Program-made: the position numbers and the translations under genes
Source of the DNA: an uncultured Bacillota bacterium
GTDB taxonomy: Bacteria > Bacillota_I > Bacilli_A > RFN20 > CAG-826
Reading direction: 5' to 3'
Assembly: GCA_949287245.1 (NCBI GenBank)
Contig: CASEFL010000006.1
Span: 1 to 64,000, forward strand
Length of the DNA stretch: 64,000 nt
Notes under the pieces: generated by a model
Seen by the model: the letters and a program-made list of their open reading frames with translations, nothing else
Databases searched by the model: none
Told to the model about the DNA's origin: nothing
Part shown: one piece after another, positions 26,184-34,328 of the stretch
Layout: each line of letters opens with the position of its first letter
Position numbering within the stretch: position 1 is the first letter of the stretch

Positions 26184-27542
26184 CTATTTTGCTAAGGTTC
26201 CCATAGGATCCCAAGGCGGGAAATGAAGAGGTTCTTTCTTAATTATTTCTCTTTCCTTTTCATTTAATAAAGAACAATCAATAACGGCTTGATAAACAAA
26301 TTTTGAAAACCACGATTCGCTCATCACATAATAACCACTAAGACCATTATTCTCGCCCCAAGAATTCTCAATTTTCCACTTCAGTGGTCGCTCGTTTTCA
26401 TCAAGATCCACTCCCACGATAAGCATGGCGTGATTCATAGCACTTGCCCCATAAATGAGCATTTCACCTTTATTAAAATCAATAGGAAAACCTAAAGTAG
26501 AGGCATAATCAAAAGACTTATCATCCCATGCATAGGAATCATGATCGCGATAAAAAGAGACATCAGATCCAAACCACACAGGGATGCCCTTTTTTAATTG
26601 GGCAATGATAAGTTCTTCCATTCTTTCCATCGGAACATTTAAGTGATTAATCTTCTTTCCTTCCCAAACATTTCCTAAAGCATCAATCGTGTAGTTTTGA
26701 TAGAAAGGCTTATCGTAAGTAGGACTATTAATTAAAGATTGGAAGGAAAGTAAAAAATCTTTTCCTACATATTTTTCAAAAAAGGATTGCGGAGTTAAAT
26801 CTTTATCCACAATTACTTCATGGTCTTTGGTGTCATATTGAAAGGAAAAGGTTTTAGGAGGAAGTCCATTGGCGTTAAAAAATAACGTCGCAATTTCTTC
26901 CATTGTTTTATCTTTTAGCTTTCGTGCCTCTTCCTCTTTCCCTTCTTTAATAAGAGATAAGGCAATAGAAGCGAAATGTTGGATTGCATGAGTGACTGCA
27001 AAATCCAAATCTTTTGTATTTGAAGAATGAAAAGTTTCTAAAAAATTCTCTTTCGGCATCAAACCATACTTCAATACAAGATTCGTGAACATATCCCATT
27101 GTCCCCCATCATTAATTGGGGAGGAAAGAATAAAACGATAAAGACGATCATTCATCGGATCCGTATCTTTGTTACTTAAGGAAAGTAAAGTTTCTAAGGC
27201 AAAATTACTTTTTTCAATTTTGTCATATAAAGCAATGTAACTTTGTGAAAGTTCAAAACGGGCCATATTGCACTTTTTTGCAATGACTTCACGAAGTAAA
27301 TTTAATCCGGCAAAAATCCAGCAACGGCCACTTGCCTTTTGATTACAAACAGGCATTGTTTCAATGGAAATTGAAAAATGTGGAGGGAGTTGACTTAAAG
27401 CTTGTGGTTCATAAGTCGCGTGATTTAAGGGAATACGCGATAAAGAATGGCGAATTACTTTATTTAACGGATTATTTTCATAGTTTTGTTTAATTTTTTC
27501 CCAAGTTCCTTGATCAAGAGCACCATTTTGTGTTTTCTTCAT
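26184..27542 (-). CDS. pepC: aminopeptidase C (bleomycin-hydrolase family C1B)
   Basis: 452 aa, cytoplasmic thiol aminopeptidase. Papain-like catalytic residues: Gln68 and Cys74 in VCNQKASGRCWIFAGLN, His371 in AMNHAMLIVGV, Asn393 in KIENSWGENNG. The length is normal for the hexameric family. SD GGAG precedes the ATG. It is divergent from the peptidase T gene, which suggests joint use in peptide breakdown. Confidence 0.95.
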   Translation of the reverse strand: MKKTQNGALDQGTWEKIKQNYENNPLNKVIRHSLSRIPLNHATYEPQALSQLPPHFSISIETMPVCNQKASGRCWIFAGLNLLREVIAKKCNMARFELSQSYIALYDKIEKSNFALETLLSLSNKDTDPMNDRLYRFILSSPINDGGQWDMFTNLVLKYGLMPKENFLETFHSSNTKDLDFAVTHAIQHFASIALSLIKEGKEEEARKLKDKTMEEIATLFFNANGLPPKTFSFQYDTKDHEVIVDKDLTPQSFFEKYVGKDFLLSFQSLINSPTYDKPFYQNYTIDALGNVWEGKKINHLNVPMERMEELIIAQLKKGIPVWFGSDVSFYRDHDSYAWDDKSFDYASTLGFPIDFNKGEMLIYGASAMNHAMLIVGVDLDENERPLKWKIENSWGENNGLSGYYVMSESWFSKFVYQAVIDCSLLNEKEREIIKKEPLHFPPWDPMGTLAK

Positions 27543-27621
27543 AAAAAACTCCTAAAATACTATATGCATTCTAGGCAAAAGTTTGTTGCCTTCAATAGAA
27601 CAAATGAAAAAAGGAGAGAAA

Positions 27622-28833
27622 ATGAATATTTGGACGGAAAATGCTCTAAATAAATTTCTTACTTACGTAAAAATTGATACTCAAAGTGATGAAGAAAGTT
27701 CAACTTCCCCTTCGAGTATGAAGCAATATGATTTGCTCAATCTTTTGCAAAAAGAACTCAATGCTTTAGGAATTCCATCGGAATTGGATGAATATGGAAG
27801 ACTTTATGCCAAGATACCCGGAAAAGATGGTCTACCGACGATTGGGTTAAATAGTCATGTTGATACGGCTTTAGAGTGTAGTGGTTTTAACGTACGCCCA
27901 AAAATCATTAAAAATTATCAAGGGGAGGTTATCCAACTTAACAAGAATTACAGCATGTCTCCTAAGGAATTTCCCATTTTAATGGAACATATTGGCGACA
28001 CTTTAGTTACCACTAGCGGAGATACTTTATTAGGAGGAGACGATAAAGCAGGGGTAGCTTTAATCATGAATCTAGCGGAATTTTTAGTCAAAAACCCAAC
28101 GATCTCTCATTATCCTATCGCGATTCTTTTTACTCCTGATGAAGAAATAGGACGCGGACCAGAACATTTTAATAAAGAAAAGTTTGGCGCGGATTTTGCT
28201 TATACGGTCGATGGAGACTATCCTTTAGCCATTGATTACGAAAACTTTAATGCCGCAAAGGGTGACATCACCATTGAGGGAGTTGCCATTCATCCTGGTG
28301 AAGCAAAAGGAAAATTGATTAATGCTTTAACTCTTGCTGAAGAAATCGATGCCTCTTTGCCAAAAAATGAACGACCAGAAAATACCTCCCTTCGCGAAGG
28401 GTTTTTCCACTTAACCGAAATCAAAGGTACTTCCTCTTCTTGTTTTATGAATTACATTATTCGGGAGCACAACAAGGAAAAATTTATTCAAAGAAAAGAA
28501 CTTTTGGAAAAGATTGTTAAGAAAATACAAAGAAAATATCCAAAAGCAAAAATATCTCTTTCGATAAACGATCAATATCGAAATATGGAAGAAGTGATTT
28601 TAAAAGACCCACGGGTCATTGAACACGCAAAAGAGGCATTTAAAAAACTTAATTTAATTCCCAGCCATAACCCTGTTCGTGGAGGTACTGATGGGGCAAC
28701 CTTTAGCTTTTTGGGTGTACCATGCCCCAACTTAGGAACAGGAAGTTATAACCATCATGGGCGTTATGAATTTTTATCTTTAAGAGATTTTGATTTAATG
28801 CGTCAAATCTTAGAAGCATTAATTTGTCTCTAA
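27622..28833 (+). CDS. pepT: peptidase T (tripeptide aminopeptidase, M20)
   Basis: 403 aa from the ATG after AAGGAGAG; an in-frame upstream ATG lacks a comparable site. Zinc ligands: NSHVDTALE, GGDDKAG, DEEIGRGPEHF, and RGGTDGATFS. GSYNHHGRYEF gives the last His-rich motif. It cleaves N-terminal residues from tripeptides in the cytoplasm. It is divergent from pepC with about 80 bp between starts. Confidence 0.95.
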   Translation: MNIWTENALNKFLTYVKIDTQSDEESSTSPSSMKQYDLLNLLQKELNALGIPSELDEYGRLYAKIPGKDGLPTIGLNSHVDTALECSGFNVRPKIIKNYQGEVIQLNKNYSMSPKEFPILMEHIGDTLVTTSGDTLLGGDDKAGVALIMNLAEFLVKNPTISHYPIAILFTPDEEIGRGPEHFNKEKFGADFAYTVDGDYPLAIDYENFNAAKGDITIEGVAIHPGEAKGKLINALTLAEEIDASLPKNERPENTSLREGFFHLTEIKGTSSSCFMNYIIREHNKEKFIQRKELLEKIVKKIQRKYPKAKISLSINDQYRNMEEVILKDPRVIEHAKEAFKKLNLIPSHNPVRGGTDGATFSFLGVPCPNLGTGSYNHHGRYEFLSLRDFDLMRQILEALICL

Positions 28834-29106
28834 AATAGATAAAAATATATAGTTTTTGCGTTGATTTATCGATATTTCATAATCAGTTCTTTTTTATTGA
28901 TTATGAAACTTATGAAGAACAAAGTGGGATAAAAAGGGAAATTCATGTGAGAAGATATATAAATGATTAAGTATATTTTTATGATTTTACGGACTTGCGA
29001 ATTGATATTTATGGACTCAGGTTTATAAAACAATCCGAACAATCTCCCTATCCGTTTCTAACTTTTCTTGTGTTAATACGTAGGAATTTTTACTTAAAAA
29101 AGAAAA
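28834..29106. other. intergenic stretch with one long inverted repeat
   Basis: An 11-bp stem TTTCATAATCA/TGATTATGAAA (28875-28908) may end pepT, although it lacks a U-tract. The remaining AT-rich sequence shows no gene I can support. Confidence 0.4.
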
Positions 29107-29136
29107 ATCCCCTAAATAGAGAAGAACTTAGGGGAT
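29107..29136 (-). terminator. terminator of the GH13 amylase gene
   Basis: Nine-base stem ATCCCCTAA/TTAGGGGAT on the minus strand followed by TTTTCTTTTTT. Confidence 0.85.
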
Positions 29137-29155
29137 AAATAGGATTTTTACTTAC

Positions 29156-31201
29156 TTAACTCTTCCATGTAAAGCTTTGGGCGTCAAAGGATGAGGCCCC
29201 ACCGATAGAAACATCTCCTGTTTGGGTAATACATTGATCCCAAACATCTTCAGTTCCTGTAGGATGAACATTTGCAGGAAAGGATGCTAGTAAGAAGTTT
29301 GTATCTTCAATCGTAACAGCGAAGCGATAGGTATTTTCAGAAACATCTCCACTCACCCACCGTCCATCTTCTCCGCTTTTCCATACCCAAGCCATTAATG
29401 TGCGATTGTCAATATATTGATCATCAATATTAATTACTGTTATTTCTAGATGGTTAGGATCTCTTTTTAAATAAGTATATTCCCGCACGGTTTGTTTCTC
29501 TCCATTCCTTGCAACAACGCGGAGATGGATAATTCCCGAAGGAAGATTTTCTCCTAACCGAACAGTAACCTCATTTTCAAAGGAAACTTCTTCTCCATTA
29601 TCAATTTGATAATAGGAAGAAGTAGCATCGCGCACAGAAATTGTTACATCAAAGGCCTCGTAATAAGGAGAACTTTGATCTTTATCAACTTCAATAACAG
29701 GGTAGGAAGTGATTTTAGGAGTATAAAGAATCGCGACATCACTTTCTCCTAAAGTCCCTTCAAGTAGCGAATCATTTACGGTAAAAAGATTTCCGCTTAC
29801 TCGATCAATATATTCGCCATCAGGAAGTGTAGAAACAGGAAGAGAGACTTTTCCACTTGTTCCCTCATAAGCACCCCCTACAATTACCGCACCAAAATCA
29901 CCATTCTTGCTTTTTTCGTTAAGGAAAATGGTTTTATCTTCGCTCATCGAAAGATGGTTTTCAGAACCAATAAATTGATTATGGAAGCGATTGATTTCAC
30001 TAATCTCTTTGCTTTGCCAAGCAAAAGTTGATACTTGGCCAACAGTGGCACTATCGCTAGGTCTTGCAAAATATAAAGAAGGGAAATCATTCCGTGAGGC
30101 CTCAATAATATAGGCTTTATTGATCTTTTCTTGAGAAATCGAACGGGTTCCCCCACCATCATTGGCGTACGTATCATGACTTTCTGCCCATAAAACAACG
30201 TTATCGCCATTTGTATCTGGGTAATAGAAAATGTCTTCTTTAATCGCATCACCATATAAACCAGAGGTAGCTGTATAACGCATGTTATCAGAGGCAACCG
30301 TATCCGTAAAATGGATATAGGGAGTGTAATAAGTTACTTGACGATTTTGACTACGTCCCCCGACATTATTTAGGATTTCTCCATAAAAATATAATTCGTC
30401 ATTCCCTTTTTCTTCATTATATTCTTTAGCTCCATTAATTACGGTTGGCCAAAAATCAGAGGCATATTCGCCATCGGAGGGAGTTTCAATGTGCTTTGCA
30501 GCATCAAATCGGAATCCATCAACTCCGCAATCAATGTATTCTTTTAAAAGAGAAAGAACGCGATTTTGAACGATTGGGTTTTCTGTTGCTAAATCGGGAT
30601 AATCCCCAATCGCCCCTTGAACCGTCGCTTTTGTCGAGTCATCGTTTGCCATTCCAAAATCATGAATAAGTTTTTGTCGATAAATCTCCGGTTCATATTT
30701 TTCCACTGCAGGATCTAGTGTTTTTCTTGAGTCTCCCGCTAAATGGTTTGCCACAACATCGACAATAATTTTTATTCCGTATTGATCGGCTTCTCTGCAT
30801 AAAGCAATTAAATCGTCCTTATTTCCTAAAGAATGATTCTCCGTAGCAATAGAAAAACCAAGAGGCTGATATAATTTCCACCAAGCATCCGACCAACTTT
30901 GTTCTCCTAAGTAGTCTTTTTGTGGTTGCATAGGTGAAGTTTGAATGGTAGAAAAACCTGCCGCAGCAATTTCTGGTAAATAGGAAAGAATATTTTGTAA
31001 AGACCAATTCCAAGCATGGAGGATTTCTCCTTCATGGACAGTTTTTGCTAAACCATAATCTTCTGCATTTATCGAAACAGAAGTGGAATAGTAAGAATAA
31101 GTATCACTACTAGAAAGCAAAGAACTCCATTGGTGAGTAGGCCCACAACTAGAAGCAAGAAGTGATAAGGCAAAAATAGGAATGATTATTTTGTGTTTCA
31201 T
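29156..31201 (-). CDS. GH13 alpha-amylase-type lipoprotein
   Basis: 681 aa from the ATG that begins a signal with lipobox LASSC. GH13 regions I-IV are present: DVVANHLAG, GFRFDAAKH (nucleophile Asp), FYGEI (acid/base Glu), and WAESHDTYAND. The C-terminal 200 residues contain beta-sandwich modules, including SSPYYEAFDVTISVRDATSS (an Fn3/CBM-like segment) and a last region with AWVWKSGEDGRWV, probably starch-binding. It acts at the cell surface on alpha-glucans. A longer in-frame start 12 codons upstream would disrupt the lipoprotein signal. No SD; a TATCAT box sits eight bases before the ATG. Confidence 0.9.
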   Translation of the reverse strand: MKHKIIIPIFALSLLASSCGPTHQWSSLLSSSDTYSYYSTSVSINAEDYGLAKTVHEGEILHAWNWSLQNILSYLPEIAAAGFSTIQTSPMQPQKDYLGEQSWSDAWWKLYQPLGFSIATENHSLGNKDDLIALCREADQYGIKIIVDVVANHLAGDSRKTLDPAVEKYEPEIYRQKLIHDFGMANDDSTKATVQGAIGDYPDLATENPIVQNRVLSLLKEYIDCGVDGFRFDAAKHIETPSDGEYASDFWPTVINGAKEYNEEKGNDELYFYGEILNNVGGRSQNRQVTYYTPYIHFTDTVASDNMRYTATSGLYGDAIKEDIFYYPDTNGDNVVLWAESHDTYANDGGGTRSISQEKINKAYIIEASRNDFPSLYFARPSDSATVGQVSTFAWQSKEISEINRFHNQFIGSENHLSMSEDKTIFLNEKSKNGDFGAVIVGGAYEGTSGKVSLPVSTLPDGEYIDRVSGNLFTVNDSLLEGTLGESDVAILYTPKITSYPVIEVDKDQSSPYYEAFDVTISVRDATSSYYQIDNGEEVSFENEVTVRLGENLPSGIIHLRVVARNGEKQTVREYTYLKRDPNHLEITVINIDDQYIDNRTLMAWVWKSGEDGRWVSGDVSENTYRFAVTIEDTNFLLASFPANVHPTGTEDVWDQCITQTGDVSIGGASSFDAQSFTWKS

Positions 31202-31237
31202 ATGAATTAATGATAAGGCAAAAGAAGAAAAAACCAT

Positions 31238-31535
31238 ATAGATTCTTTTGTTTCTTATTTCACATAATCTATTTCTATAATGATAAAAGTACTGTTTTAA
31301 ATCCTAAGACTCGAATAGAAATAAAATTAATCATCTAAAAAAATTACGGACTATAGTTACTCTTTTTAAGGAGAACTTGTTGTTTATTGGTAGTTACTTC
31401 TGCTCCATCTTTTATGTTAAGAAAAAGAATCTAAGCCTCTTAAGAACTTTATTATTCCTAATGACTATTTCCTCTACATAAGCGTTCAAAACCTAAAAAT
31501 AATTGTTCCCGTTTATGTAGGCATACAAATTCTAT
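31238..31535. other. AT-rich intergenic stretch without a gene
   Basis: I see no open frame with coding character and no hairpin with a T-run. It lies between the amylase promoter and a DUF4143 pseudogene. Confidence 0.4.
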
Positions 31536-31860
31536 TTAAGGTTTCAAAGAGTTTATAGGAGTAACATAAATACCATCTAGACGTCTATATAATGGTCCAA
31601 ACGCCGTTAGAATCATCAAAAAAAGGCCTTTTCACTGCTTTTTCCACAATTTTGTTCTTAAGCTTTTTTAAGGGAGCGGTCTCCTTCTTCAATCGAATCT
31701 TCACCGCCAAGCTTAATTTCTATTGCCGCCCACCTTCCGTTAGGCAAATGCAGCACGGCATCACATTCAAGTCCTCCCTTGTCACGATAATGACGGATTT
31801 CTCCATCAAAAGTTAGGCATATATGGAAAATCTCTTACGGCAAAATCTTCATAGATGTGT
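31536..31860 (-). pseudogene. C-terminal remnant of a DUF4143-type AAA protein
   Basis: Translation across frames gives YEDFAVRDFPYM, TFDGEIRHYRDKGGLECDAV, AAIEIKLGG, and FLMILTAFGPLYRRLDGIYV, then TPINSLKP and a stop. These are the successive motifs of the PD-(D/E)XK-like C-terminal domain of the DUF4143 ATPase family. At least three frame changes are needed, two at A- or T-runs, and the N-terminal ATPase is absent. It ends 100 bp from tRNA-Gln. Confidence 0.8.
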
Positions 31861-31967
31861 ATAAAACACAGAAAGAATCAATGACTCCTACTCTTAATCC
31901 AATCAATTTTAGAAGTACTGACAAAAGAAAAACCGATGTAATTTATACACCGGGAATCAATAGATTT

Positions 31968-32042
31968 TGGCTGGGGTGGCTGGGATCGGACCAGCGCGTC
32001 TTGGATTCAGAGTCCAATGCCTTACCACTTGGCTACACCCCA
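31968..32042 (-). tRNA. tRNA-Gln(CTG)
   Basis: Acceptor TGGGGTG/CACCCCA, anticodon stem TTGGA/TCCAA with loop CTCTGAA, CCA encoded. The T-loop reads TCCGATC, with C at the position usually occupied by pseudouridine 55. Confidence 0.93.
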
Positions 32043-32173
32043 AGCGCGAAAAATTATACCTTGGGGAAAAGACGATGCAAGAGAGGGAAAATGCGAAAAA
32101 GAGGTGAATATTTTATGATATTTTCGAAAAAACTATCTTTTATTAATCTTTACTTTGTTATACTTAATATAAG

Positions 32174-32800
32174 ATGAAAAGACTTGTGGTTGCTATTGCT
32201 GGCGGCTCAGGTTCAGGAAAGACGCTCCTTGCGGAAACTCTTTGTGAAAAGCTAGGAGATGCCGTCATTCTGGGCCTTGATTCTTTTTACCGCGATCAAA
32301 GTGCTCTCACGCATGAAGAGCGAGCAAGAGTAAATTACGATGATCCTGAAACTTTGGACTTTGAAGAATATTGTGATGTTTTAAAGAAACTAAAAAATGG
32401 TGAGGACGAAGTTTATATTCCTGTATATGATTTTGTTGATCATGTCCGCTTATCACCTAGGAAATTAGAAAATGCTCCCATTATTATCACGGAGGGAACT
32501 TTAACATTAATCCCTGGTCCCCATCGTTATTATTTTGATTACACAATTTTTGTTAAGGCATCAGGAGATATTCGTTTATTAAGAAGAATTCGTCGTGATG
32601 TTGCTGAACGTGGACGCAGCGCTGCTAGTGTTTTAGATCAATATTTAAGCACCGTACGTCCGATGCACAAAAAATGGATCTCTCCTTGCGAAAAAGAAGC
32701 CAATTATGTTTTTCCTAACGATTCCATGGACGGCTTAGAAGAAGAACCACTAGAAGAACTTTTATATAAAATAAGGAGGTTAACCTATGAAAATCATTGA
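32174..32800 (+). CDS. udk: uridine kinase-like P-loop kinase
   Basis: 208 aa. P-loop GGSGSGKT (residues 10-17), LDSFYRD with the catalytic Asp region, DDPETLDFEEY and IPVYDFVDHVR as in uridine/cytidine kinases, and RLLRRIRRDVAERGR as the lid arginines. It phosphorylates uridine (and usually cytidine) in pyrimidine salvage. It overlaps the amidohydrolase gene by 14 bases. No clear SD; a TATACT box lies nine bases before the ATG. Confidence 0.9.
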   Translation: MKRLVVAIAGGSGSGKTLLAETLCEKLGDAVILGLDSFYRDQSALTHEERARVNYDDPETLDFEEYCDVLKKLKNGEDEVYIPVYDFVDHVRLSPRKLENAPIIITEGTLTLIPGPHRYYFDYTIFVKASGDIRLLRRIRRDVAERGRSAASVLDQYLSTVRPMHKKWISPCEKEANYVFPNDSMDGLEEEPLEELLYKIRRLTYENH

Positions 32801-33584
32801 TAGTCACATGCATATTGGGCATTGGCCAACTTTAAGAAAATGTGAAAACATGATTTTGCGAATGATGGAGGAAGAGAAGGTTTCTTTTGCTCTTATTAGC
32901 AATGCCGATTGCGCGGAATATCCTTCTATTTCTCGAGAAGGATGGGAACTTTATAAGGCAACGCAGGAAGAAGGATTAGAGGAAGCCATCCGCTTTGCAA
33001 GAAGAAATGAAGACCGGATTGGTGTTCTTGTTTGGGTTAATCCAAATAACGAGGTAATTTCAAAAGAATTACTTCAATTAATTTCCAATAATCGTGACTT
33101 AATTTATGGCTTAAAAATTCATCCTTGGGAAAGTCGTATTAAAATTACTCACGATAAAGTTATCCCCTATATTGAATTAGCAAGAGAATATCGTCTTCCA
33201 ATATTAGTCCATACGGCTAAAGATAAATATAGCGATATCCGTTACTTAGGCTATATGGCTAAAGATTATCCCGATGTCAAATTTGTTGCCGCCCATATGC
33301 AGTTAAATGGAAAAGCGGATGATTGTATACGTTTAATGAAAAATTATCCGAACATTTATGCGGATACTGCCTGGGTAAAACTAGAGACGGTTGAAAAAGC
33401 AATTGCCCAAATTGGTAGCGAACGAATTGTTTTTGGAAGCGATTCCCCCATTGATGGAGAGGGAACTTTAAAAGAGGAAATCTATCAAGATTATTTTAAA
33501 AACTCTCTCGCGCTTCCGAAAGAAGACATGGAAAACATTCTTTGGAAAAACGCCAAACGTTTATACAAAATTCGTTTGAAATAA
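32787..33584 (+). CDS. amidohydrolase-2 family metal-dependent hydrolase
   Basis: 265 aa TIM-barrel enzyme. Motifs: DSHMHIGHW (metal-binding HxH) at the start, GLKIHPWE, LVHTAKD, AAHMQLNG, and VFGSDSPIDG with the catalytic Asp. This subgroup acts as hydrolase or decarboxylase on cyclic or aromatic compounds. The coupling with uridine kinase hints at a nucleotide-related role, but that is weak inference. SD AAGGAGG lies inside the upstream gene. Confidence 0.85.
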   Translation: MKIIDSHMHIGHWPTLRKCENMILRMMEEEKVSFALISNADCAEYPSISREGWELYKATQEEGLEEAIRFARRNEDRIGVLVWVNPNNEVISKELLQLISNNRDLIYGLKIHPWESRIKITHDKVIPYIELAREYRLPILVHTAKDKYSDIRYLGYMAKDYPDVKFVAAHMQLNGKADDCIRLMKNYPNIYADTAWVKLETVEKAIAQIGSERIVFGSDSPIDGEGTLKEEIYQDYFKNSLALPKEDMENILWKNAKRLYKIRLK

Positions 33585-33588
33585 TGAT

Positions 33589-33614
33589 AGCCTAGGGCGC
33601 CTCCTCCCTAGGCT
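33589..33614 (+). terminator. terminator of the udk-amidohydrolase operon
   Basis: Nine-base stem AGCCTAGGG/CCCTAGGCT, 8-base loop, then seven T residues. Confidence 0.93.
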
Positions 33615-33618
33615 TTTT

Positions 33619-34299
33619 TTATGACTTATTTTCTTTTTCCTCATCAATAGGAGTAGAAGAAACATCAATGACTTCTACCCCTGGTCCTTCTAAACGGGAA
33701 GATAAATCTTCTCCCTCGAGAGGATTATCAGGAACATCATCAAAAGGTTCTTTCTTTATGGGCATATTTTCATCATATACATCATATGGTTCTCCTTCTC
33801 TTTCTTTATTAAAAAAGGAAGAAAAGGCTTTTTTTCGTGCTTTTTTAAGATAAAGCTCTACCCCTTTTGCCACAAGAAAACCCGCATCAACAAAAAGAGA
33901 AGTCCAAGATACGGTGTAACATAAAGCACCCGCCCAAATATAGGTATCATTCTTTAATAAGGTATTTAACTCTTGAATCGTGCACAAATAAAAAATTGCA
34001 GCAAGAAGCAAAAAGAAATGAATAAGAGGGGATAAAAAGGAAGCGCTTTTCGCAAGAGGAGGATAGTTTTCTTCCTGAAGAAAAAAAGGAATGAGAAGAA
34101 GGAATAAGGCGAAAAGGAAAGCAAGAAAAGAAAAAAGAAAACCCGTTAAGCTTAGAGCATAAGGAAAAGAAGAAAGCACCATTTGGGAAAGCAAAATTGA
34201 TCCAATGATGCTGCTTAATAAGACCCATGCACAAAGCACCCCTCTTGTATATAAGCGAACGCGCCGCTCTACGCTATTTTTCCATAACTCTTTATCCAT
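33619..34299 (-). CDS. four-helix membrane protein with an acidic tail
   Basis: 226 aa. Membrane segments at about 18-42, 48-72, 85-107 and 120-145, then a basic stretch (LKKARKKAFSSFFNKE) and an acidic cytoplasmic tail rich in Asp-Pro-Glu (DVPDNPLEGEDLSSRLEG). I do not recognise the family. It lies 29 bp after the TIR gene on the same strand but has its own -10 box seven bases before the ATG, so it may be expressed with or independently of the ESCRT-like operon. Confidence 0.65.
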   Translation of the reverse strand: MDKELWKNSVERRVRLYTRGVLCAWVLLSSIIGSILLSQMVLSSFPYALSLTGFLFSFLAFLFALFLLLIPFFLQEENYPPLAKSASFLSPLIHFFLLLAAIFYLCTIQELNTLLKNDTYIWAGALCYTVSWTSLFVDAGFLVAKGVELYLKKARKKAFSSFFNKEREGEPYDVYDENMPIKKEPFDDVPDNPLEGEDLSSRLEGPGVEVIDVSSTPIDEEKENKS

Positions 34300-34306
34300 G
34301 AACTAA

Positions 34307-34312
34307 ATTATA
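34307..34312 (-). promoter_or_regulatory. -10 box of a leaderless transcript
   Basis: Minus-strand TATAAT, seven bases before the ATG, with no SD between. Confidence 0.55.
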
Positions 34313-34328
34313 CAAAATGAGAAAAAAG

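Noticed and set aside
28875-28908. Terminator of pepT
   Set aside because: The 11-bp stem is good but no U-tract follows, so it is listed only as an inverted repeat.
31592-31816. Plus-strand 74-residue open frame
   Set aside because: It is the antisense of the DUF4143 remnant, whose motifs are clear on the minus strand.
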